Of a stretch of DNA of 64,000 bases, positions 1-11,344 are shown one piece after another (within the stretch, counting starts at the first letter, position 1; each line of letters opens with the position of its first letter). The stretch is taken from the NCBI GenBank assembly GCA_039105265.1, contig JAPFFF010000030.1, positions 1,240,001-1,304,000 on the forward strand. The letters are read 5' to 3'. The notes under the pieces are model-generated. The model was given only the letters and a program-made list of their open reading frames with translations, had not been told where the DNA came from and did no database searches. Made by a program: the position numbers and the translations under genes. This DNA comes from Tritrichomonas musculus. Lineage: Eukaryota > Parabasalia > Tritrichomonadida > Tritrichomonadidae.

Positions 1-1885
1 CCTTTTTGCCTTTGAAGATGTCGCCAATCTTGATCCTCGAGATGTCGCCGCCGTTCAGCACGAAGAAGCACAGAACGCCAAACGAGTAAACATCAACTTT
101 CTCGTCGTAAAATTCTTCCTCGTTGATGATTTCTGGCGCCATGAACTTCTGCGTGCCAACGCCGCGCGTCATCGATGACTGCTCCCCCGTCGTCATCAGA
201 CGAGCGATGCCGAAGTCGCCGATCTTGATCATCCCGTCGCTTCCAAAGAGGATGTTCGAAGGCTTCAGGTCGCGGTGGATGATTCCTCGGCTGTGGACGT
301 ACTTCATGCCCTCCGCAACCTGGTACAGACAGAAACCTGATTCAACGCTCCCCAGAGTTTTCTTCTGCACGGCCGTCTCGAGGTTTCCTGCGCAAAACTC
401 CAGCAGCATGCACGGACGGCGATCAGCGTCGCCCATGAAGATGCCATGCGTCTTCTCAATGTTCGGGTGGTCCAGCGCGCACAGCAGTTCGCACTCGCCA
501 ACAAAATGGCCGAAGTTTCGCTCGACTGATTCGCTCGCGTTCATCTCCTTCAGCGCGTAAGCTTCCTTCTTGTAGACTTTGTACACGCGGCAAAAACCGC
601 CAGAACCAACCTCCTCGCAACGATCAAGACTCTCAATCGTGCTCGCATCAAGAAGCTTCAGACCAACTGTCGGTGCTGCAGGCGGCGATGTCGATGAAAC
701 CTGCTGGCGAAGCCTCGCATTCTCTTCTTCGAGAGCTTCAATTTTTTCTTTCAGTCTTAAATTTTCATCGTTTGTCGCATCTGTCACTTTTTCTTTGATT
801 CGTCTGTTTGGCGTGTTTGCTGGCGGTTCTGTCCCAACAAAAACAACTGAAATCCAACTTCCTGCAATGCAGAATGAAGCACCGCCTCTGATCGTTGTCT
901 CAGCTGGTGTGGAAATATCGGAACCTGGTTCAGTGGTGAGGAGCTCGCCACAACCGTTACCTCCACACGCGAGGACCTTCCCTTCTGATGTCATGAAAAG
1001 TGAATGAGCATTGCCAGCTGAGGCTGAAATGATTTTGTGTTTCAGTCCTGAAATTTCTGTGAATTCATTTACTGATCGTCCTCCCAGTCCCAGACGGCCA
1101 CTGCAATCTAATCCGCAGGCAAAGACTCGCCCATCTTTACAAACTGCCAGACAGTGCTCATATATGCCTGACACTTCGATGATTTCTTTTCCTTCAAGTT
1201 CTTTCACTATTTCAAATGTCAATTTCATACCTGCCTCACTACCACATGGAACTTTTGCACAGAAGACTCGACCACTCGAGCCAGATGCAATGACGAATGA
1301 CATGCAGAAGGCGATGCTGACTGGCTTCTCACTCTGTGGAAGGACTGACTTTTCAATATTCTCTCTTCCTGCCTTCATTGTTTCGTATGTTATATAAAAT
1401 ATTGATCCTTCTGTGTCGACTGCTGCTGCTGTGAAAGCGCCACCAAAAAGATGAATAGGATTGTGACCATTTATACTCACAAAAACTGGAATGCCGCTTT
1501 CGTGTTCTGAATAAACATATGCAAGCTGGTTGTTCTTTGAACTAGAACTAGAAAAAAGGTACAGAGTGTAATTTTGGCCACAAACAGCTGAAATAAGTTG
1601 GCAAGGACGACCTTCCTTGTCTTTCAGTTCAAGTCGTTGGGATTCTTTGATAACTTCTTTTTTATGTGTTCCAAGGATTCGCCCATCTTCATTGTCACCA
1701 ACTGCATAGCCTTGTCCTTCGTTAGTGATCCATACCGTGTGATCAGCGCATGCTGAAAATGATAAAAGTGAAGAAATGTTGAGATGGGAGTCGCATGGAG
1801 GGCAGATGATTGGAGTTCCGCTTGAAGTTTTTTGGTTTGATTTTTCGGCAAGATTGGAATTTTGGTTATATCCACAAACCTTCAT
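1..1885 (-). CDS. RCC1-repeat / protein kinase fusion (5' part, runs off the window)
   Basis: An unbroken frame of about 628 codons runs from the ATG at 1885 to the window edge; no stop occurs, so the 3' end lies outside. The N-terminal ~370 residues hold RCC1-like segments ([21 protein letters not shown]). A short coiled coil follows (about 370-395, Leu/Glu/Lys rich). A kinase domain starts near residue 420 with glycine loop [11 protein letters not shown], then HRDLKPSN (near 536), DFG (near 557), an APE-type MAPEI and DVYSFGV. All visible catalytic motifs are intact, so it should be an active Ser/Thr kinase, probably TKL-like, with an RCC1 propeller as sensor or scaffold. RCC1-kinase fusions are known in trichomonads. 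The kinase half is strikingly GC-rich compared with the RCC1 half. The substrate is unknown. Confidence 0.9.
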   Translation of the reverse strand, partial: MKVCGYNQNSNLAEKSNQKTSSGTPIICPPCDSHLNISSLLSFSACADHTVWITNEGQGYAVGDNEDGRILGTHKKEVIKESQRLELKDKEGRPCQLISAVCGQNYTLYLFSSSSSKNNQLAYVYSEHESGIPVFVSINGHNPIHLFGGAFTAAAVDTEGSIFYITYETMKAGRENIEKSVLPQSEKPVSIAFCMSFVIASGSSGRVFCAKVPCGSEAGMKLTFEIVKELEGKEIIEVSGIYEHCLAVCKDGRVFACGLDCSGRLGLGGRSVNEFTEISGLKHKIISASAGNAHSLFMTSEGKVLACGGNGCGELLTTEPGSDISTPAETTIRGGASFCIAGSWISVVFVGTEPPANTPNRRIKEKVTDATNDENLRLKEKIEALEEENARLRQQVSSTSPPAAPTVGLKLLDASTIESLDRCEEVGSGGFCRVYKVYKKEAYALKEMNASESVERNFGHFVGECELLCALDHPNIEKTHGIFMGDADRRPCMLLEFCAGNLETAVQKKTLGSVESGFCLYQVAEGMKYVHSRGIIHRDLKPSNILFGSDGMIKIGDFGIARLMTTGEQSSMTRGVGTQKFMAPEIINEEEFYDEKVDVYSFGVLCFFVLNGGDISRIKIGDIFKGKK

Positions 1886-2052
1886 TCAATTATATTTTAT
1901 GTTTTTACAAAATTGAGAGAAAACAGTTTATCTTTTTATTTCAAAAAGTTTAAAAATTTTATGAAAATTTTATTGAGTTTTTTTGTGGTTACATTTATTG
2001 ATAAAAAGCGAAAATTGAGAATATTTTAAAATTATTTTTTCATTTAGTAATC

Positions 2053-3418
2053 TTATGATTTTCCTAGCATCATCATTATCAAGTTTGTGTATTGAATACA
2101 GCCAGTAATTGGTGTAGCAGATGCGAAAAAGTTAGATATTAAAATGTACAACAATGAATCATAATCTAACTTTCTATTTTGTATATTTGGGTTTTCTTCG
2201 ATAACTTTTTCAAGTACTTTAACAAAGTGACACATTAAAAATTGAGCATAAGAACCAAGTGTCGAAGTCAATGTGGATTTATTAAGGTTCAAATGATCTT
2301 TTTCAACTATTTCAGCAGCTTCTTCAAATAAGTTTTGTTGTGCAATTAATAACACATCAACAAACCATGAATATGGATCTTGGTTTCTTGATATGCTTTG
2401 CCATTTATGTGTAAATAATGACATAATTATTTTCGATAGCAAAGATGAATGCGATATTTTGTTCAATGCCCATTCATTGAAAATATCGCCATTTTCTTTG
2501 GGTGGATGGTAAAATATCGAAAATAAATGCTCGAATTCAATAAGTCCAATTTTGTCGAAGAACAAATCGAATTTATTAATCAAAAGAGCCGATACCAATC
2601 TTTTGTATTCACTACAATGCAATAACTTTTCCAATGATTGCAACAATAAACGGGCAACTTCTTTAGATTCATATTTTCTGAAGTTGATATCAATAAGTAA
2701 AATTAATGCTTTAATAAGTTGTACGTTTGCTTCATTATTTGTATCCATTTAGCAATGCTTTTCAAGTCAGTTTCAAATGGAATAGAATTAGTGATCAAAT
2801 TATCAGGAATTGAAGGTGAAAAAGCACAAGGAATCAAATATTTCAATAGACAAGATTAAAGAGAATCATTGTTTATATTATTTGTAATTTTAAGTCCAAA
2901 TATTTTTCTATTGATGTCATTTATTGTGTCTATAACTTTAGGGAAAACAGTGTGTAACAGAGAAATAGACACTTGATAAAGTGTCAATTGTTGCTGCTTT
3001 AACTTTTTTATTGTAATCTTTCGGAAAACAGTCATCTTTGACATACAAGTCTATATCATTTTGAAGATAAGTTGTGATCATTACAACATGTTCTTCCAAA
3101 AGGATGCCAATGAACATTCCGTTTGTGACAAGAGGTACTTCATCAGGTAATCAACCAAACAATCTTAATAGGAGACTATTCTCAATATTAACGATTATTT
3201 TATCACTATCAAGATCAAATATTACGAATGATCCATTCGTGTTCAATACGGAATAAGTTGCACCGTTCAAGATTAGTTTTTGAACTTTTTGAAGCCTTAT
3301 CCAGAACTCGGAAAATGTAATTCTTGTCTGTTTCATCATAATTTACAGTGTGATTGGATTTCTTGAGAGCTCCAGAAATGTCTTCATCAACATGATTCTC
3401 TATTTCATTGGAATTCAC
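2053..3418 (-). pseudogene. Decayed large gene, C-terminal part, family unknown
   Basis: The longest open piece (2053-2748, 231 codons, ATG at 2748) is helix-rich and matches no family I recognise. Coding-like sequence continues upstream on the same strand in other frames: a stretch ending SIAKWIQIMKQTYN joins it with a frameshift near 2730, and further pieces lie at 2856-3044, 3151-3339 and 3215-3418. At least three lesions separate them. I read this as the C-terminal part of a longer, broken gene. A resemblance to the helical tails of very large trichomonad C19-type ubiquitin hydrolases is only an impression. The 231-codon piece could still be expressed alone; no initiator motif is evident before its ATG. 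Confidence 0.5.
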
Positions 3419-4849
3419 TCTTTAAACATCTTTCATAAAAACTCTACTCTAGATCTATCATTTCACTTAAAATTGATGAATCTGGGAAAGATTTCAACTA
3501 ACTATTGACTTGTGTTTCTGAAATTGAGTACAATTCAACGAAAAATGATTATTCAAGAAAAAAAATTGATACAAAAGTAATAGATTTTTTCGGGATTATC
3601 GTATTGATGTGATACAGAAGTATTATTTAAAACAAATGTTTTTCAAAGAAAAGCATTTTCAAATTCAAAACCAATGATAAAATAACTTGTTAAACATTAA
3701 CAATAGGCTGATATTGAAAAGGTAATTTTATTATATTCTCTTATTCAATCATAATTGAATATTTTTTGTTGCATTGTCATGCTTGTTTTGTTTTTATACT
3801 TTAATGTGTAGCCTTAATGCTTTTTTTTTTGTTGGTAAAGATTGAGAATGTTAACATGTTAGAAACTCTTACTCATTTTACATCAAATTTTTAATTTTGA
3901 GCTAATTAATCTGTATTATTTAAATCTTGCTTTGTATTTTTTAAATCATTTGTTTTATTACAAAATAAGTAATTTTTGTCTGTTGTTAGTCATATTTTTC
4001 TTACTTTCAGTTATGTTTCACATTCAGTGTAATAAATACACTCATCAAAAGAGTAAAGTTCAATTGAAGTTCTGCATAATTCAATAGTACCATTTTCAAA
4101 TGGAATAGCAGATGAGAAAATTATTATCAATTTAGCATTCACAAGTATTTTTAATCAAAAAAACAAGAAGGATTTCGAATGAAAAATTCCATTTTACTAG
4201 CCTTTACTTTTTTCACATCACAAATTCATTAACGTAACTTTTTAACGTTTATATTCTTTAATCCCTATTTTGGTTGTTGTATTTGCACATTTTTAGTAAA
4301 AATATCAAGTTTTCAAATTAAATTTTATTAAAAAAATCAATGAACAGATAAAATTAAAATTTTGAGGCACATAAGTTTATAATCGCTATTTAGTATTGAT
4401 TTTATATGTTAAAAAGGAATTAAAAGTTTATAAAACAATATTATAATAGTAAATAATCTAGAAATCTTGAGTAATGTGAATTGGTTTGCTCACAGAGTGA
4501 TTATATTCTTTTCATAAAATTGTCAATCATTTCACCTTTGCAAAAAATGATTTTTAAAAATTGCATTTTACTTTTACAAAAATGGTTTTATTAAATAATT
4601 TAATTGATATTTTATTTATTCGCAAAAAATTATTTAGTATATTATCTTTTTTCAGAGATATGATTATTTTATGTATACAATATTTTCAATAAAAAATACA
4701 TTGTACAAACCTTGTATTTTTTCTATCGTTCTTTGTAGAACAAGGTTGGTACAAAAAGTGAAGTCTACATTTTACCAATCAAACTATATGTAATTTAAGA
4801 CATGATGTCCCAAAAAGCATTAGTTTATAATATCATTTAACTAGAACGC
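3419..4849. other. AT-rich intergenic, nothing recognised
   Basis: About 1.4 kb of AT-rich sequence with short poly-A and poly-T runs. I see no credible coding frame, RNA gene or bounded repeat. Confidence 0.6.
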
Positions 4850-4880
4850 CACTTTTTGAGCTTCGCTCAAAAAGTGTCTT
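4848..4880. repeat. Short perfect hairpin (12-bp arms, 3-nt loop)
   Basis: CACTTTTTGAGC and its exact complement flank a 3-base loop. The core CGCCACTTTTTGA also occurs in both inverted repeats of the element at 39378-39788, so this may be a solo remnant of that family. It marks the left edge of the pyrimidine-rich tract. Confidence 0.6.
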
Positions 4881-4959
4881 TTACCTTAAAAATTGATTGT
4901 TTCTATTTTCCAAATCAAAAACATTTTTTTAATAAAGAAAATTCTTTTCATCTAAACTC

Positions 4960-5885
4960 TTCGAAGAGTTTATCCTCATTTATTCTTGCCAAACTTTGTC
5001 TAATCTCCTCTTTCTCATTCAATATCATTTATTCTCTTGTTCTAATTTTTTCATTTGATCTTAATTATTCTCATCTATCTCTTCCAATCTTATTATTCTC
5101 ATTAAATCTTATCTATTCCCTTCAATCTCATCTTTCTCATTCAATCCAATCTATTCTCATTTATTCTTCTTTATTTTCATCTTTATAATTTAATATTTCT
5201 TATTCTTATCTTTTTCAATTAGTCTTTTCTATTCTCTTCTATATCATCTAATTTAACTTATTCTCATTTATCTTATCTAATTTCTCTTATTCTTTTTCAT
5301 CTGACCCAATCTCTCTTATCCTAATCTTTCATATCCATTTTCTTCTATTCTCTTCTATTTCATCCAATTTTTCTTATTCTCATTTATCTTATTCAATCTT
5401 TCTTATTCTCATTCTCTTCTATCTTATCCAATCTCTCATATTCTCTTCTATCTCATGTAATCTTTCTCATCCAATCTCATTTATCTTATATAATCTCACT
5501 TATTCTCTTCTCTCTAAATTAATCTTTCTCATCCAATATCACCTATTCTCTCCTATTTCATCTAATCTTTCTTATTCTCTTTCATCTTATCCAATCTCAT
5601 CTATTCTCTTCTATTTTATCCAATCTTTCTTATTCTCATTTATCTTATTCAATCTTTCTTATTCTCATTCTCTTCTATCTTATCCAATCTCTCATATTCT
5701 CTTCTATCTCATTTGATCTTTCTTATTCTCTTCTATCTCATTTGATCTTTCTTATTCTCTTCTATCTCATTTAATCTTTCTTATTCTCTTTTATCTTATC
5801 CAATATTTATTATTCTTATTCTTTTCTATCTTATCCAATCTCTCTTATTCTCTTCTTTTTTATCCAATTTCATCTATTCCCGTTT
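4960..5885. repeat. Pyrimidine-rich degenerate tandem repeat
   Basis: About 0.9 kb where the plus strand is almost entirely T and C with scattered A. Degenerate units of roughly 20-40 bp are built from words such as TTATTCTC, TTCTATCT and TTATCCAATC. Reading frames here are by-products of composition. No gene is supported. Confidence 0.8.
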
Positions 5886-6006
5886 AATAATAATAATAAT
5901 ATTAAAAAAGGTTTGAGATAAAAAAATTCTCTTTATTAAAAAAACCGATAAGTGTAGCATTTTATCTTATCAAATCTTTCTTATTCATCACCAATAAGTG
6001 TAGCAT

Positions 6007-7106
6007 TCCGGTGATGAGTTGCTTTTATGCTGAGTTGTTTTTTGGCTAAGTTGATTCTTTACTGAGTTGATTCTTAGTTGAGTTGCTCCTTGGCTGAGTT
6101 GTTTCTTGGCTGAGTTTTTCCTTGGCTAAATTGTTCCTTTGTTGAGTTGTTTCTTGGCTGAGTTTTTCCTTGGCTAAATTGTTCCTTTGTTGAGTTGTTT
6201 CTTGGCTGAGTTGTTCCTTTGTTGAGTTGTTTCTTGGCTGAGTTGTTCCTTTGTTGAGTTGTTTCTTGGCTGAGTTGCTCCTTGGCTGAGTTGTTTCTTG
6301 GCTGAGTTGTTTCTTGGCTGAGTTGTTTCTTGGCTGAGTTGTTTCTTGGCTGAGTTGTTTCTTGGCTGAGTTGTTTCTTGGCTGAGTTGTTTCTTGTCTA
6401 AGTTGTTTCTTTGCTAAGTTGTTTTTTGGCTGAGTTGCTCCTTGGGTAAGTTGTTTCTTGGCTGAGTTGTTTCTTGGCTGAGTTGTTTCTTGGCTGTGTT
6501 GTTCCTTGGCTGAGTTTTTCCTTGGCTAAATTGTTCCTTTGTTGAGTTGTTTCTTGGCTGAGTTGTTCCTTTGTTGAGTTGTTTCTTGGCTAAGTTGTTC
6601 CTTTGCTGAGTTGTTTCTTGGCTGAGTTGCTCCTTGGGTAAGTTGTTTCTTGGCTGAGTTGTTCATTTGCTAAGTTGTTTCTTGGCTGAGTTGATACTTT
6701 GCTGAGTTGCTCCTTGGGTAAGTTGTTTCTTGGCTGAGTTGTTTCTTGGCTGAGTTGTTCCTTGGCTGAGTTGCTCCTTGGCTAAGTTGTTTTTTGGCTG
6801 AGTTGCTTCTTGGGTAAGTTGTTCCTTGGCTGAGTTGTTCCTTGGCTGAGTTGTTCCTTGGCTGAGTTGCTCCTTGGCTGAGTTGCTCCTTGGCTAAGTT
6901 GTTTTTTGGCTGAGTTGCTTCTTGGGTAAGTTGTTCCTTGGCTGAGTTGTTTCTTGGCTGAGTTGCTCCTTGGGTAAGTTGTTCCTTGGCTGAATTGTTC
7001 CTTGGCTGAGTTGTTCCTTGGCTGAGTTGTTCCTTGGCTGAGTTGTTCCTTGGCTGAGTTGTTCCTTGGCTGAGTTGTTCCTTGGCTGAGTTGCTTATTG
7101 GCTGAG
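6007..7106. repeat. 16-bp minisatellite (about 68 units)
   Basis: Tandem array of TTGGCTGAGTTGTTCC and close variants (TTTC, GCTCC, TTTGTTGAG and GGTAAG forms) over about 1.1 kb. Because 16 is not a multiple of 3, each minus-strand frame encodes the same 16-residue repeat (AKEQLSQGTTQPRNNS-like). Two overlapping open frames (7182-6670 and 7231-6782) come from this and are probably not genes. Two direct copies of ATAAGTGTAGCATT lie just before the array. Confidence 0.9.
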
Positions 7107-7389
7107 GACTGATTAAAAAATAATCTAATTGAATTAATAGAATTAATAATAATAATAAATAAATAAATAAAAAAAACAACAAAACAAAAATAATCTAATT
7201 CAATTAATTCAATTAATAAAAAAAAATCCATTTTGAATGAAAACTACCTTTTATTCGCAATTTTGTGCTTAAAAAAGAGAAGATTCATTGTAAGAATAAT
7301 ACGGAGATTTTAAATATCACAAAAGAATTGCAAAAAAGTTGATTTTAAAATTGAGAGGGCCAGCGTTTATATATATATATATATATATA

Positions 7390-7637
7390 AACTAAGTTTT
7401 TTAATTTGTCCCTTCTTATCGTCCTCTCAAATTTGAATAAAGCTAAATATTTTTTTTTTAAGTTATTAAGGCATGAATACCTTCATTCATTTCATCTTCT
7501 CAAAATTGAAAGATATGGTATTTTAAAACAAATAATTTGTCCCTACTTATCGTCCTACTTTCTGAAGACTCATAGAAAATTTGAATTAAAAACTCTCAAT
7601 TTTTTTGTGAATAAGGTAATAATTAAAAAACTTAGTT
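7390..7637. mobile_element. 248-bp TA-flanked MITE (mariner-like), short copy
   Basis: The ends are a 14-bp inverted repeat (AACTAAGTTTTTTA) flanked by TA at 7388-7389 and 7638-7639. The interior contains two diverged copies of TTTGTCCC(T/C)(T/A)CTTATCGTCCT. No transposase is present. The same element at 34358-36930 is swollen by three insertions, so this copy shows the undisturbed form. TA target duplication and small size fit a Tc1/mariner-derived MITE. Confidence 0.85.
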
Positions 7638-7639
7638 TA

Positions 7640-8697
7640 GATAAAGAAAAAATAGTCAAAATGTAAAAAACTGTTTTTTACATATTGAGTTTTATTTTCA
7701 ATCATCATATAGAAATTTATCTCAGAAAAAGTTCTAACAGATAAATTTAAACCACATTTCATCACAGAAAAAGTACTAACAGGCATAAAACACTATATAT
7801 TATTCGATCACGATATTAAGCTTTTTTCATAATTTTTATAATTAGGGATTTTGAAAATTGTGTTTAATTATAACTCAAAAATTTTATGAGAAAGAGTGAG
7901 TAATAAAGGATCTGTAACAATATATTCATATAAATGAAGTCAGTTTACTGAAAATAATGATTATAATTGATTATCGAAAACTTATCATACTTAAAAAAAC
8001 AAATTGAGTGTTAAATAATGAATAATAATACTCCTATTTATTTAAAAACATATAGATTTTTAATAATAAATAATTGAAAAAATCAATCTTTCATTCTTTC
8101 TATTTATAAAAGCATTATTCAAACTTAATTTCGATAAAAACTAAAAATATATCTATTGTACATTAAAATAAACTAATTTAAAGTCAAATAAACCCAAGTA
8201 GGCCCAGAAAAAAACATTTGTTTCTTTTTTTTATTCAATTTAATAAAAAATTAAATAAAATTTAAAAAAATACAATTTATCATACAAAAAATATTCGTAG
8301 ATAATTATCCGAAAGAAATTCTTAAAATTGAAGTCATATTAAAATTGAAATAAATATTTTCGTTCACACTTTTTGAATAATTTTATTGTTTTTTAAAATC
8401 TAATACAACTATTTAAAAAGTTGCACCGAAATATTTTACATTTTTTTATTTGTGTGTAATCACATAAAATTGAGAGGAAAAAAATCAATTCTAAACTTCG
8501 TTAAACAACCATTTATTTCATTTATAAAAATACGATTATCTTTTTAAAACATTAATTTTTTGAGAGTTAAACTTATTTAAAAATTGAATTTTATTAAAAA
8601 AAACTCAAAATTTGATAAATTTAAACCATAAATAAAGAATAATCAAAATAAACCACATTAAATAATTCAATATACATAGAAAAAAAGCTAATTTACC
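7640..8697. other. AT-rich intergenic upstream of the GH13 gene
   Basis: About 1 kb of extremely AT-rich sequence. No gene or bounded repeat is seen apart from the initiator at its right edge. Confidence 0.6.
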
Positions 8698-8706
8698 TCA
8701 CTTTAT
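8698..8706 (+). promoter_or_regulatory. Inr core promoter of the amylosucrase-like gene
   Basis: TCACTTTAT matches the parabasalid initiator TCA-Y-W-Y-T-N-W. The predicted +1 A (8700) lies 16 bases before the ATG, the short leader usual in trichomonads. Confidence 0.8.
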
Positions 8707-8715
8707 TATTCGGTA

Positions 8716-10647
8716 ATGACAACAACAGCCAAAGCTGCCAAAGATACCAAAGATATCAAAGAAGAAGCTCCAAAGAAGGAACTACCACCACCAAAGAATG
8801 ATTTTGAACGCAGACTCAGACAACATTATGATGAACTTAAATGGCTCTACTATGAACTCTACCAAAACAACGAAAAGGCTTTTAATTACTTTGTCTCAAT
8901 GCTTGAAAGAATGTGGGAAGGACGTAAAGAAGCTCTTAGAGAACAAGATAAAGCCCGTGAAGCAAATCCACATTGGTACAAACGCTCAAATGTCCTTGGA
9001 ATGATGCTTTATGTTAATGCATTTGCAGGAAACTTACAAGGACTCATCAAAAAGTTACCATATCTTCAAGAATCCGGTATTAACTACTTACATCTTATGC
9101 CACTTCTTGAAAGTCCAAAGGGAAGAAGTGATGGAGGATATGCAGTTTCAGATTTCCGTAAAATTCAACCAGAATTAGGTACAATTGAAGACCTCGAAGA
9201 ACTTGCTGATGCATGCCGTAAAGAAGATATCGCAGTTTGCCTCGACTTTGTTCTTAACCATACAAGTGAAGATCACGAATGGGCCAAGAAAGCACGTGCA
9301 AATGAACCAGGTTATCGTGACCGTTACTTCTTCTATGACAACTGGAATATTCCAAATGAATATGAAAAAACAGTTCCTCAAGTTTTCCCAACCACAGCCC
9401 CAGGCAGCTTCACATGGTTAGATGACTGCAAACAAATTGTCATGACAAACTTCTATCCTTACCAATGGGATCTTAACTATGGTAATTTCATCGTCTTCAA
9501 CGATATGACAGAAAACCTTCTCTACTTAGCCAATCGTGGTATGGATGTTATCCGTCTTGATGCTACACCATATATTTGGAAACAAATTGGTACAAAATGC
9601 CGAAACCTTCCACAAGTTCACACACTTATCAGAATGTTACGTATGGCATGCGAAATTGTCTGTCCAAGTGTTCTTCTTCTTGGAGAAGTTGTTATGGAAC
9701 CAGTTAAAGTTGTTCCTTACTTTGGAACAACGGAAAAGCCAGAATGCCACATGCTTTACAATGTTACAACAATGGCTACAACATGGCACACACTTGCAAC
9801 AGGAGATGTTTCACTTTTGAGACATCAAATGGAAGCTGTTTGCAGTCTTCCTAAATGTTTCACATTCCTTAACTATCTTCGTTGCCATGATGATATCGGT
9901 TGGGGTCTTGATTATGACTTCCTTGGTGCTAAATACAGTCAAAAGGAAGTTCCTCACAAGAGATTCCTCAACGACTACTTCTTGGGAAGATACTATGGAA
10001 GCCCAAGCAGAGGTGAACTTTACAATGATGATCCAAGACTCGGTGATGCACGTCTTTGTGGAACAACCGCTTCACTTGTTGGAGTTGAAGTTGGTGAAAG
10101 AGACCACAATGAAGAATTACTTAAGAAGGCTGTCCAATGCGATCTTACTCTTCACGCTTGGATACTTTCACAAAGCGGTATCCCAGTTATCTACAGTGGT
10201 GATGAAGTCGCTCAACTTAACGATTATACCTATCATGATGACCCTGAAAAAGCTGACGATAGCCGTTATCTTCACCGTGGTAACTTCAATTGGGAACTCG
10301 CTGAAAAGAGAAAGGATCCAACAACTGTCCAAGGCCAAATATTCCAAGGACTCAGAAAAATCGAAAAGCTTCGTAATAGCGAGCCTTGCTTCGATCACCA
10401 TGCTGACACTTGGGTTGAAGATAGCACTAACGGCCACGTTCTTGCTTTCGTTAGAAAATTAAAGGATCGTGAATTGGTTTGCCTTTACAACTTCGACGGA
10501 GAATTCGCTCACGCTGGCGTTAAGAGACCACCTGGCAAATGGACTGAAATCGTTCACAACATCGAACATGACCAAATCTATGACGTCGAATTGTATCCTT
10601 ACGGATTCGCTTGGTTGGTTCGCGATTACTCCAAAGACGAAAAATAA
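8716..10647 (+). CDS. Amylosucrase-like glycoside hydrolase (GH13 subfamily 4-like)
   Basis: 643 residues, beginning with a Lys/Ala/Pro-rich stretch and no signal peptide, so probably cytosolic. The sequence follows bacterial amylosucrase from end to end. Nucleophile Asp282 is in VIRLDA, acid/base Glu324 in LLGEV, stabiliser His391-Asp392-Asp393 in RCHDD, and His182 in VLNHTS. The SDGGYAV segment and the KADDSR segment, which in Neisseria amylosucrase carry the Asp-Arg pair closing the sucrose subsite, are both kept. Known family role: transfer of glucose from sucrose onto alpha-1,4-glucan; sucrose hydrolases are close relatives. Codon use is that of a well-expressed host gene, and an Inr sits 16 bases upstream. 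The stop reads TAAA. I infer bacterial origin with full domestication; trehalulose- or sucrose-hydrolysing activity is the main alternative. Confidence 0.9.
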   Translation: MTTTAKAAKDTKDIKEEAPKKELPPPKNDFERRLRQHYDELKWLYYELYQNNEKAFNYFVSMLERMWEGRKEALREQDKAREANPHWYKRSNVLGMMLYVNAFAGNLQGLIKKLPYLQESGINYLHLMPLLESPKGRSDGGYAVSDFRKIQPELGTIEDLEELADACRKEDIAVCLDFVLNHTSEDHEWAKKARANEPGYRDRYFFYDNWNIPNEYEKTVPQVFPTTAPGSFTWLDDCKQIVMTNFYPYQWDLNYGNFIVFNDMTENLLYLANRGMDVIRLDATPYIWKQIGTKCRNLPQVHTLIRMLRMACEIVCPSVLLLGEVVMEPVKVVPYFGTTEKPECHMLYNVTTMATTWHTLATGDVSLLRHQMEAVCSLPKCFTFLNYLRCHDDIGWGLDYDFLGAKYSQKEVPHKRFLNDYFLGRYYGSPSRGELYNDDPRLGDARLCGTTASLVGVEVGERDHNEELLKKAVQCDLTLHAWILSQSGIPVIYSGDEVAQLNDYTYHDDPEKADDSRYLHRGNFNWELAEKRKDPTTVQGQIFQGLRKIEKLRNSEPCFDHHADTWVEDSTNGHVLAFVRKLKDRELVCLYNFDGEFAHAGVKRPPGKWTEIVHNIEHDQIYDVELYPYGFAWLVRDYSKDEK

Positions 10648-10679
10648 ACATGAAATGGCATTTTTAAAATGATTTCCAA

Positions 10680-11340
10680 AATAGTTTAAATAAATATGAA
10701 CTCATTCCGAATTTTTATTTTTTTTTCTTTTTTTTTTGTTTTTGTTTCTAACAGTGCTTGTTAATTTGGGTCAAATTAAATATGAATAATTTCGTTACAT
10801 TTCACATTTAAAGAATTTAAAGAAATTTTTGCTTTTATAATCAAAATAACTTGTTGTAATAGGAAAATATTTGAAACTGTTAAAATCATAACTTTTTGAT
10901 GAAATTATGTAATTGAAAACAATTCAATTTTTCAATTACTTTTGAATTTTCTGATTTTGAAATTTAAAAAAATTTTTTTCTTAAATAGATTATAATTCTT
11001 CTTTATTAATAATTTTAAAAATTAAATAATTTTTAATTGAATGTTCATGGTTCAACAATCAAAAAATTGAGAACCATTGAATAAATTTGTATAAATTTTA
11101 TAATAAATCAAATAGTTTTATATCCATGAATAGTCCAATTTTGAAGATTTTTTATCTTCTTCAATTTCTTGGATTGCACGATTATTCATTGAATTTATGA
11201 TATCTTGTCAAAATCATTTTCTTCAAATTGTTTTTTTGAATTATCATTGATTTCGAATTTATTAATTACTTTGATGAAAGAATTTTGTTGTTCAGTTGTC
11301 TTTTTATCTTTTTTTTGTTGAGTTTTTACGTTTTGGAATC
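10680..11340. other. AT-rich intergenic, nothing recognised
   Basis: Homopolymer-rich sequence after the GH13 gene, with no convincing frame or repeat boundary. Confidence 0.5.
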
Positions 11341-11344
11341 AATG

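Noticed and set aside
123-1397. Plus-strand frames of 128-145 codons (123-560, 579-1007, 1011-1397)
   Set aside because: They are antisense to the continuous RCC1-kinase frame on the minus strand, which has all family motifs.
4856-5188. 110-codon plus frame in the pyrimidine-rich tract
   Set aside because: Low-complexity Ser/Leu/Phe translation of CT-rich repeats; no family or promoter.
6670-7231. Repetitive 170- and 149-codon minus frames
   Set aside because: Explained by the 16-bp minisatellite; the same peptide appears in every frame.
7406-7666. 86-codon frame starting in the short MITE
   Set aside because: Covers the MITE and its flank; the matching start in the long copy diverges at the insertion.
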